Source: Bifidobacterium breve
Lineage (GTDB): Bacteria; Actinomycetota; Acidimicrobiia; IMCC26256; PALSA-555
Assembly (NCBI GenBank): GCA_945889545.1
Contig: CAMDCC010000118.1
Span: 1-8,394 of the forward strand
Reading direction: 5' to 3'
Length of the DNA: 8,394 nucleotides
This document shows positions 1-5,731 of the stretch, piece after piece. The position numbers and the translations under genes are program-made. Position 1 is the stretch's first letter. Every line of letters starts with the position of its first letter. A model generated the notes under the pieces. The model ran no database searches, was not told the origin of the DNA, and saw nothing but the letters and a program-made list of their open reading frames with translations.

Positions 1-947
1 ATGCAAACGGCGCCGTCACGACAGTCCTCGATCTCTCGAAGCGGGTGACGTCCGGCGGCGAACATGGACTGCTCGGCTTGGTCTTCTCTCCCGACGGGTC
101 GAAGCTGTACGTGCACTTCAACAACCGCGCGGGTCACACCTGCGTCGAGGAGTACACGATCGCCGCCGACGGCGCGGTCCTGCTCGAGTCGCGACGTCGG
201 GTCCTGGCCGTGAGGCAACCGCATCCCAACCACAACGGCGGACAGCTCGCGTTTGGCCCCGATGGCATGCTCTACCTCGGACTGGGCGATGGTGGGAACG
301 CTGACGACGAAAGCGACGGGCATGCCGATGGTGGCAACGGCCAGTCGCTCGACACGCTGCTCGGCAAGATCTTGCGTATCGATCCAACGCCGACTGACGC
401 GAAGCCATACACGATTCCGAGCGACAACCCGTTCGCGGATGGCGGGGGCCGACCCGAGATCTGGTCGTACGGCCTGCGGAACCCGTGGCGGTTCTCCTTC
501 GATCGCGAGACTGGTGACCTGTGGATCGGCGACGTCGGCCAGAACGAATGGGAAGAGGTCGACTACGCCTCGGCATCGCAAGGTGCTGGTGAAGGGGCGA
601 ACTTCGGGTGGAACGTGTTCGAGGCCGACGAGCGATTTCGCGATGGCGAGACGGTCGGACCCGCGCTCCCTCCGCTCTTCGCGCTGAGTTCCGGCGACGG
701 CTTCTGTTCGGTGATCGGCGGCTACGTGTACCGCGGGTCGGCAATCCCTGAACTCGAAGGCGCGTACATCTACTCCGATTACTGCAACGGTCGTGTGCGG
801 TATGTGCGTCAGCGCAATGGTGAAGTCGCGGAGAAGGGCTCGCTCGGGGTTCGGCTCAACGAGATCTCGTCCTTCGGCGAGGACGGCAACGGAGAGCTGT
901 ACGTGCTGTCGCAGACCTCTGGCCTGTTTCGGATCGATCCCGCTTGA
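1..947 (+). CDS. PQQ-dependent sugar dehydrogenase (glucose/sorbosone dehydrogenase family), 5' partial
   Basis: The gene enters from the left edge: the frame is open from base 3 and reads ANGAVTTVLDLSKRV before the GTG at 45, so that GTG is internal and not the real start. About 314 residues are visible. The sequence is a typical soluble six-bladed beta-propeller sugar dehydrogenase: SGGEHGLLGLVFSPDG, then NHNGGQLAFGPDG (histidine codons at 222 and 231, in the region that carries the catalytic base in this family), GLGDGG, LLGKILRIDP, GLRNPWRFSFD, GDVGQNEWEEVDY, NFGWN and GGYVYRG, ending FRIDPA. The family oxidises sugars or similar alcohols with PQQ, usually outside the cytoplasmic membrane. 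A signal peptide, if present, would lie off the window. Family length is usually about 350-450 residues, so perhaps 50-120 are missing. The stop TGA overlaps a TTG that opens a duplicate of the last module. Substrate cannot be read from sequence; the fold assignment is strong. Confidence 0.88.
   Translation, partial: ANGAVTTVLDLSKRVTSGGEHGLLGLVFSPDGSKLYVHFNNRAGHTCVEEYTIAADGAVLLESRRRVLAVRQPHPNHNGGQLAFGPDGMLYLGLGDGGNADDESDGHADGGNGQSLDTLLGKILRIDPTPTDAKPYTIPSDNPFADGGGRPEIWSYGLRNPWRFSFDRETGDLWIGDVGQNEWEEVDYASASQGAGEGANFGWNVFEADERFRDGETVGPALPPLFALSSGDGFCSVIGGYVYRGSAIPELEGAYIYSDYCNGRVRYVRQRNGEVAEKGSLGVRLNEISSFGEDGNGELYVLSQTSGLFRIDPA
712..736 (+). repeat. 25-bp perfect direct repeat, copy 1
   Basis: Positions 712-736 are identical to 945-969, 233 bp downstream. 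The repeat encodes IGGYVYRG in both copies, although in different frames because 233 is not a multiple of three. Immediately after it the two modules fall to roughly 60 percent nucleotide identity by eye. Confidence 0.9.
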
Positions 948-1174
948 TCGGCGGCTACGTGTACCGCGGCGGCACCATCCCGGATCTCTTCGGTGCATAT
1001 GTATTCACCGACTTGTGCAACGAAGCGATCCGCGCCTTCACGCCGGCTGACGTCACCACACTGCGGACGCTCCATGCGGGCCAGGGCTTCCCCGTGTCGT
1101 TCGGAGAGGACAACAACGGCGAGCTCTATGTGCTCTCTGGTGCCGGTGTGTGGCGCATCGACAACAACGCGTAG
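944..1174 (+). pseudogene. Orphan C-terminal module of a second PQQ sugar dehydrogenase (remnant or mini-gene)
   Basis: This 76-residue frame begins IGGYVYRG and ends WRIDNNA. It aligns along its whole length with the last 78 residues of the upstream dehydrogenase, with roughly half the residues the same (my count by eye). Shared blocks include GGYVYRG, IP.L.GAY, a CN pair, SFGED and NGELYVLS. It has no PQQ-binding or catalytic N-terminal part, so it cannot be an enzyme by itself. The only start is TTG at 944, which overlaps the upstream TGA (945-947) in a TTGA; no Shine-Dalgarno sequence precedes it, so expression would need termination-reinitiation. The most likely reading is the surviving 3' end of a tandem paralogue after a deletion, or a partial 3' duplication that then diverged. 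A functional extra propeller blade is possible but unsupported. A 1-nt indel that broke a longer double-module protein is another option. Confidence 0.7.
945..969 (+). repeat. 25-bp perfect direct repeat, copy 2
   Basis: Identical to 712-736. This copy begins exactly at the stop codon of the upstream dehydrogenase gene, so it marks the junction where the orphan C-terminal module begins. The sharp drop in similarity after the repeat suggests a recombination or deletion joint, but strong codon preference over a conserved GGYVYRG motif could also give identity here. Confidence 0.85.
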
Positions 1175-1193
1175 CCGCCGTCGAACCACGCGG

Positions 1194-1979
1194 TCAGTAC
1201 GTACGCTTGGTGACCATTCCGGCGATCTTGCGGGTGAGGCCCGCGGGCATCGATCCGGAGAACGCAGCGGCCACGTTGTTGAGCGCTCCGGGGATGCACA
1301 CCGCGCGACCCTTGTCGTACGCCTTGAGCGCCGCTGCGACCACCTCGTCTGCGTCCTGCCACACAAAGCTCGGCATCGAGTCGTTGTTCTCGATCTTCGC
1401 TCGCACGTGGAACTCCGTGTGCGTGAACCCGGGTGCGAGGACCATCGCCTTCACGCCGGTGCCGTCGAGCTCTTCGTGAATGGCATTCGTGAAGCTGCTC
1501 ACGAATGCCTTCGTGGCCGCGTAGGTAGCACTGTGAGGTGTGGGTTGGTACGCACCCACCGACGACACGTTGATCACTCCACCGTGGCCCCGCTGCACCA
1601 TGGGTCCGAGGGCCGCGTGCGTCAGTCGCACGAGGGCGACGACGTTGAGGTTGATCTCCGCGACCTCCCCCTCGATGGGGAGGGAGTGGAACGCGCCGTT
1701 GGTCCCGAAGCCGGCGTTGTTCACGAGCAGCTCCACCGGACCGGCGCCATCGGCGAGGCGCGCCTCGACCTTCGCCACACCTTCGTTCGTCTCAAGATCG
1801 GCGGGGAGTACCTCGACGGTCGCGCCGTGCTCATCCCTGAGCGCGCTCGCCAACTCTTCGAGACGTTGCTCGTTCCGGGCGACAACCACAAGGTCGCAGC
1901 CACGCGCCGCTAGCGCGCGGGCGAACTCGGCGCCGATGCCCACGGACGCGCCCGTGACGACTGCAACCGGACGTTCCAT
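1194..1979 (-). CDS. Short-chain dehydrogenase/reductase (SDR, probably NADP-dependent)
   Basis: A 261-residue classical SDR of normal length. The Rossmann motif TGASVGIG is at residues 9-16, NNAG at 87-90, and the catalytic set is Asn112 (in INLNVV), Ser140, Tyr153 and Lys157 (YAATK). Arg35 at the end of the second beta strand (VVVARNEQRLEEL), with no acidic residue there, favours NADP(H). The sequence resembles the general DltE/YqjQ-like SDR group; its substrate cannot be predicted. The ATG follows the thrC stop directly (TAGATG) with no good Shine-Dalgarno sequence, so it is probably translated by coupling with thrC. It occupies the slot where thrB commonly follows thrC in actinobacteria, but it is not a kinase and cannot replace that step. 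The gene converges on the dehydrogenase remnant with only 19 bp between the stops. Confidence 0.9.
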   Translation of the reverse strand: MERPVAVVTGASVGIGAEFARALAARGCDLVVVARNEQRLEELASALRDEHGATVEVLPADLETNEGVAKVEARLADGAGPVELLVNNAGFGTNGAFHSLPIEGEVAEINLNVVALVRLTHAALGPMVQRGHGGVINVSSVGAYQPTPHSATYAATKAFVSSFTNAIHEELDGTGVKAMVLAPGFTHTEFHVRAKIENNDSMPSFVWQDADEVVAAALKAYDKGRAVCIPGALNNVAAAFSGSMPAGLTRKIAGMVTKRTY

Positions 1980-3077
1980 CTACAGCCCGATCGCGTCGGC
2001 CACGATGGCGGCCGTCGCTTCGACCGCGTCACCCACGTGAACCTCGCTGATGGCGCGCTGGGGGTCCTTCAGACCATGGCCGGTGAGCGTGCACACCACC
2101 ACGTCGCTGGCCACAACCAGCTCGTCGGCCGCGGCGCGCAGCAGACCCGCCACGGATGCCGCCGAGGCCGGCTCCACGAACACGCCCTCCACATGTGCGA
2201 GCAACTTGTACGCCTCGAGGATCTCGGCGTCGGTGACTGCGCCGATGTGTCCGCCCGACTCGTCGCGCGCATCTACGGCGCCTTGCCACGACGCGGGATT
2301 CCCGACCTGGATGGCAGTAGCGATCGTCTCGGGGTGCATCACGGGCTCGCCTCGCACGATGGGCGCTGATCCCGCGGCCTGCCACCCCATCATCCGCGGT
2401 CGGAGCGTGGCGCGCCCGAGCTCGGCGTCTTCGCAGTATCCCTTCCAGTATGCGGTGATGTTGCCGGCATTTCCCACCGGCAGGAAGTGCGCGGTCGGCG
2501 CGTCGCCGAGCGCGTCGACGATCTCGAACGACGCGGTCTTTTGACCCTCGATCCGCACCGGGTTGACCGAGTTCACGACTTCAACGCCAGGGCGTTCACC
2601 GAGCTCGCGCACGATCTCGAGCGCAACGTCGAAATTGCCCTCTACCGGCACCACCCGCGCACCATGGATGAGCGCCTGCGCGAGCTTGCCCAGCGCGATC
2701 TGCCCAGCGGGCAGCACGACCGCACAGAGGAGACCGGCACGCGCCGCGTACGCCGCAGCCGATGCCGATGTGTTCCCCGTAGACGCGCAGATGACCGCCT
2801 TCGCTCCGTGCTCGGCCGCAGCCGACACCGCCATCGTCATCCCGCGGTCCTTGAACGAGCCCGTCGGGTTGGCGCCTTCCATCTTGAGCAGCACACGCGA
2901 CACGCCGGCTTGGGCCGCGATTCGCGGCGCATCAAGCAGTGGCGTGTTGCCCTCGAGCAGCGTGATGACCGGCGTTGCCGCCGTCACGGGAAGTCGCTCG
3001 CGGAACGCCTCGATCAACCCCGGCCAGGGATGCGGCTGGGGTCGCGATTGAGGTCGCGATTGAGGTTGGGGACTCAA
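1980..3077 (-). CDS. thrC: Threonine synthase
   Basis: This cytoplasmic PLP enzyme converts O-phosphohomoserine to threonine, the last step of threonine synthesis. It has 365 residues, the usual size for the short actinobacterial type. The PLP lysine is Lys76 in NPTGSFKDRGM, CASTGNTSAS lies at 97-106, NSVNPVRIEGQKT at 169-181, the phosphate-binding loop GNAGN at 202-206, with ETIATAI, VEGVFVEPASAAS and TGHGLKDP later. The whole chain closely follows mycobacterial ThrC. The start is TTG at 3077: it overlaps the hom stop as TTGA and has a GGAG seven bases upstream, and the WPGLIEAFRERLPV segment that matches family N-termini begins at residue 18. The 17 residues before it are a Pro/Gln/Arg/Ser tail built from a 12-bp tandem repeat and are not conserved family sequence. 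The stop abuts the next gene's ATG. Confidence 0.96.
   Translation of the reverse strand: MSPQPQSRPQSRPQPHPWPGLIEAFRERLPVTAATPVITLLEGNTPLLDAPRIAAQAGVSRVLLKMEGANPTGSFKDRGMTMAVSAAAEHGAKAVICASTGNTSASAAAYAARAGLLCAVVLPAGQIALGKLAQALIHGARVVPVEGNFDVALEIVRELGERPGVEVVNSVNPVRIEGQKTASFEIVDALGDAPTAHFLPVGNAGNITAYWKGYCEDAELGRATLRPRMMGWQAAGSAPIVRGEPVMHPETIATAIQVGNPASWQGAVDARDESGGHIGAVTDAEILEAYKLLAHVEGVFVEPASAASVAGLLRAAADELVVASDVVVCTLTGHGLKDPQRAISEVHVGDAVEATAAIVADAIGL
3040..3063 (-). repeat. Two-copy 12-bp tandem repeat in the thrC N-terminal codons
   Basis: On the plus strand GGTCGCGATTGA occurs twice in direct tandem (3040-3051 and 3052-3063), with weaker similarity continuing on both sides. In thrC it encodes PQSR-PQSR near the N-terminus. 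Because the unit is four codons long, changes in copy number keep the frame. It lies just after the thrC start and the hom stop. Confidence 0.85.
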
Positions 3078-4438
3078 TCCTCATCTCCAAGTACTCGCAG
3101 CACCGATCCGACGCGATGCACGGAGTCCACGCTGCGCAGCGAGTCGAGCGTGGCACTCAGCGCCGACTCGCGGGCGCGGTGCGTGACGAACACGAGACGG
3201 GCGTCGTCGTCAGATCCCTTGGCGCGCTCGCTCGCCGACCGGGATACCCGGACGCCGCCCTCCGGGTCGCTCGACTGCGGCATCCCGCGTTGCTCCATCG
3301 ACTTGATCGACACGCCGTGCTCCCCGAACTCGCTCGCGATAGCGGCGAGCACTCCGGGCTGATCGGCGACCTCCATGAGCAAGTAGAACTGCGATTCGGT
3401 CTCGGCGATCTCGAGCATCGGCCGGTCGACGAGCTCACCGATGGTGGCGCCCTTCGCACCCGACACCAGATTCTTCACCGCATCGATCAGATCGCCCGAC
3501 AGGGCCGTAGCCGTCGGCCCTCCTCCCGCGCCGCGCCCGTACAGCATGAGCTCACCGACGGCTTCGCCCTCGATGAACACGGCGTTGAACGCGTCGCGTA
3601 CCGAAGCGAGTGGATGGTGCACCGGGATCATCGCGGGATGCACGCGCACCGAGATCCCACCATCGAGCTCTTCGGCCACCGCCAAGAGCTTCACCGCGTA
3701 CCCCAGGCTCGCGGCGGAGTCGATGTCGTCCTCGGTGATGCCCGCGATGCCCTCGCGGTAGACCCCATCGACGGCGACTCGAGCACCGAACGCGATCGTG
3801 GCGATGATCGCTGCCTTCGAAGCCGCGTCCGCTCCCTCGACGTCGGCCGTGGGATCGGGCTCTGCGTACCCGAGACGCTGTGCCTCAGCGAGCGCGTCGA
3901 CGAACGACATCCGGTCCTCACTCATCCGCGTGAGGATGAAGTTGGTCGTGCCGTTGACGATGCCCATCACCCGGTGGATCCGGTCGCCCGCGAGCGATTC
4001 GCGCAAGGGCCGCATCAACGGGATCCCACCGGCGACCGATGCCTCGAACAGCAGGTCCACCCCCGCCTCGGCCGCGGTCGTGAAGAGCTCGGGACCGTGG
4101 CGCGCGATCAGCTCCTTGTTGGCCGTGATTACTGGCTTCCCCGCGCGCAGCGCGTCGGTGATCAGCGCGCGCGCGGGATCGACGCCGCCCATCGTCTCCA
4201 CGACGACATCGATGTCGGGATCGCGTACCAGGGATGCCGCGTCGTCGGTGAACCGATCTGACGGGACCTTCACGTCACGCGCCTTCGAGAGGTCGCGCAC
4301 GGCCACACGCGTGATCTCGATCCCGACCCCAGCACGAGCCGTGATGAGGTCGGCGTGCTCGTCGACGAGGCGCGCCAGCGCGGAACCAACGTTGCCGCAG
4401 CCCAGGAGTCCGACGCGGACTGGTGCTCTCATGATCAC
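3074..4438 (-). CDS. hom: Homoserine dehydrogenase with C-terminal ACT domain
   Basis: It reduces aspartate-4-semialdehyde to homoserine with NAD(P)H, the branch step to threonine and methionine. Of 454 residues, the Rossmann motif GLLGCGNVG is at 10-18, the ETMGG and ANKELI segments at 81-85 and 106-111, NGTTN at 162-166, and the catalytic block GYAEPDPTADVEGADAASK at 190-208. Glu193, Asp204 and Lys208 correspond to Glu208, Asp219 and Lys223 of the yeast enzyme. An ACT domain starts near 350, which in this family usually mediates feedback inhibition by threonine. It is interrupted at about 386-412 by a Ser/Gly/charged stretch that I do not expect in the family. Two starts are possible: GTG at 4438 or ATG at 4430-4432 (Met3); neither has a clean ribosome-binding site. 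It lies 9 bp after lysA and overlaps thrC by 4 nt. Confidence 0.96.
   Translation of the reverse strand: MIMRAPVRVGLLGCGNVGSALARLVDEHADLITARAGVGIEITRVAVRDLSKARDVKVPSDRFTDDAASLVRDPDIDVVVETMGGVDPARALITDALRAGKPVITANKELIARHGPELFTTAAEAGVDLLFEASVAGGIPLMRPLRESLAGDRIHRVMGIVNGTTNFILTRMSEDRMSFVDALAEAQRLGYAEPDPTADVEGADAASKAAIIATIAFGARVAVDGVYREGIAGITEDDIDSAASLGYAVKLLAVAEELDGGISVRVHPAMIPVHHPLASVRDAFNAVFIEGEAVGELMLYGRGAGGGPTATALSGDLIDAVKNLVSGAKGATIGELVDRPMLEIAETESQFYLLMEVADQPGVLAAIASEFGEHGVSIKSMEQRGMPQSSDPEGGVRVSRSASERAKGSDDDARLVFVTHRARESALSATLDSLRSVDSVHRVGSVLRVLGDED
3085..3088 (-). promoter_or_regulatory. Ribosome-binding site that supports the TTG start of thrC
   Basis: The coding strand reads TTGGAGATGAGGATTGAG. 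The GGAG is seven bases before the TTG at 3077 and is embedded in the last codons of hom (Leu-Gly-Asp-Glu-Asp). This decides for the TTG start over internal alternatives and suggests coupled translation with hom. Confidence 0.65.
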
Positions 4439-4447
4439 CAGTCTGGC

Positions 4448-5731
4448 CTAGACCGCGTCCAGGCGAACGAGGTCTTCGTAGGTCTCGCGGCGCACAACTA
4501 GCCGGGGCTCACCAGCACGGACGAACACCACCGCGGGGCGCGGCACCTTGTTGTAGTTGGAGGCCATCGAGTAGCCGTACGCGCCGGTCGTGGGCGTGGC
4601 GAGCAGGTCGCCGACGCCGACGCCCGCCGGGAGCTGCGCGTCGTTCACGATCACGTCGCCCTGCTCGCAGTGCTTCCCCACGATGTTGCAACGCAGCGGA
4701 CGCGGCTCGGTGATGCGAGCCGGCACAAACGCCTCGTAACCGGCGCCGTAGAGCACGGGACGCGGGTTGTCGCTCATGCCGCCATCGACGGCTACATACG
4801 TGCCCACGCCGGGGATCTCCTTGACTGTGCCCACGCGGTACAGCGTGACCGCACACGGGGCGGCAATCGAACGTCCGGGCTCCACGACGAGGCGCGGTTG
4901 CTCACCGCGCCAATGCGCGTCGATCGCGCCTCGGAGCGCGGCGGCGTACTCCGACACCGGCACCTCGGGATCGTCGGTGAGGTAGCGCGCGGCCAACCCG
5001 CCGCCGAGGTTGAGCTCGTCGATCGACGCGCCGGTCGTGGCGGTTACCTGCTCGGCGAGCGCGGCCAGGATCTCGACGGCACGTCCGTACGCGTCGAGGC
5101 GCTCGATCTGCGAGCCGATGTGGCTGTGCAGACCACCGAAGTGCAAGACGCCACCCTCGACCACCCGCCGCACCGCCGCGAGCGCAACACCCTCGCTCAC
5201 GGTGAACCCGAACTTGGAGCGCTCGGTACCGGTCTCGATGAACTCGTGCGTGTGAGCCTCGACGCCCGGCGTCACGCGTACGAGCACCGTCGGCGGCGCA
5301 GCCGGCTTCATTTCCGCCACCGCGGTTTCGAGCCGATCAATCTCGTCGAACGAGTCGACGACGGTGCGGCCCACACCTGCCTCGAGCCCGGCCCGCACTT
5401 CGTCGTCGGACTTGTTGTTCCCGTGGAAGACGATGCGTTCACCCGGGAAGCCGCCGTTGCGAGCCACGTGCAGCTCCCCGCCCGTCGCCACGTCGAGGCG
5501 GAGTCCCTCTTCATCAACGAGATGGACCATCGCCGTACAGAGGAAGGACTTCGCGGCGTACGTGACCGCGTCGGGACCGATGGAAGCGACGTAGTCGCGA
5601 CACCGACGCCGCAGCGCGTCTTCGTCGTACACGAACAGCGGCGTACCGAACTCGTGGGCGAGCGCGTCGAGGTCTGCGGCCAAGAGACCCGGCGCCACGA
5701 GCGACGTATCGAACGGCGCTTCGGGGATCAC
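4448..5731 (-). CDS. lysA: Diaminopimelate decarboxylase
   Basis: This cytoplasmic, PLP-dependent fold III enzyme decarboxylates meso-diaminopimelate to L-lysine, the final lysine step. The 427-residue protein has the PLP lysine Lys61 in YAAKSF, DVATGGEL at 80-87, HIGSQI at 204-209 in the barrel, a GGGLA phosphate-binding loop, EPGRS, and the C-terminal YGAGY block. The catalytic cysteine is Cys355 in HCEQGD, where most homologues I know have CESGD; this Gln is a mild variant outside the cysteine itself. TTGAYGYSMASNYN near the C-terminus is characteristic. The start is GTG at 5731, overlapping the argS TGA as GTGA. Only a weak GAGAG precedes it at suitable spacing, consistent with coupling to argS. 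The argS-lysA pair is a classic actinobacterial arrangement. Confidence 0.96.
   Translation of the reverse strand: MIPEAPFDTSLVAPGLLAADLDALAHEFGTPLFVYDEDALRRRCRDYVASIGPDAVTYAAKSFLCTAMVHLVDEEGLRLDVATGGELHVARNGGFPGERIVFHGNNKSDDEVRAGLEAGVGRTVVDSFDEIDRLETAVAEMKPAAPPTVLVRVTPGVEAHTHEFIETGTERSKFGFTVSEGVALAAVRRVVEGGVLHFGGLHSHIGSQIERLDAYGRAVEILAALAEQVTATTGASIDELNLGGGLAARYLTDDPEVPVSEYAAALRGAIDAHWRGEQPRLVVEPGRSIAAPCAVTLYRVGTVKEIPGVGTYVAVDGGMSDNPRPVLYGAGYEAFVPARITEPRPLRCNIVGKHCEQGDVIVNDAQLPAGVGVGDLLATPTTGAYGYSMASNYNKVPRPAVVFVRAGEPRLVVRRETYEDLVRLDAV

Noticed and set aside
45..47. GTG as the start of the sugar dehydrogenase
   Set aside because: The frame is open to the left edge, and the upstream residues VTTVLDLSKRV match the family; the true start is outside the window.
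942..950. Programmed -1 frameshift joining the two dehydrogenase modules
   Set aside because: A -1 step would fuse FRIDPA to LIGGYVYRG, but there is no slippery heptamer and both modules end at natural family C-termini.
1175..1193. Bidirectional terminator between the convergent stops
   Set aside because: Only 4-5 bp stems can be drawn around here and there is no T-tract on either strand.
1197..1204. GTACGTAC palindrome near the short-chain dehydrogenase stop
   Set aside because: It lies inside the last codons (Arg-Thr-Tyr) and is too short to mean anything alone.
993..1913. 306-residue plus-strand frame opposite the short-chain dehydrogenase
   Set aside because: Arg/His-rich shadow; it overlaps the dehydrogenase remnant in another frame and has no ribosome-binding site.
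2975..4261. 428-residue plus-strand frame opposite hom and the thrC start
   Set aside because: Its composition is Arg/His/Asp-heavy, as expected opposite a high-GC gene, and it shows no family features.
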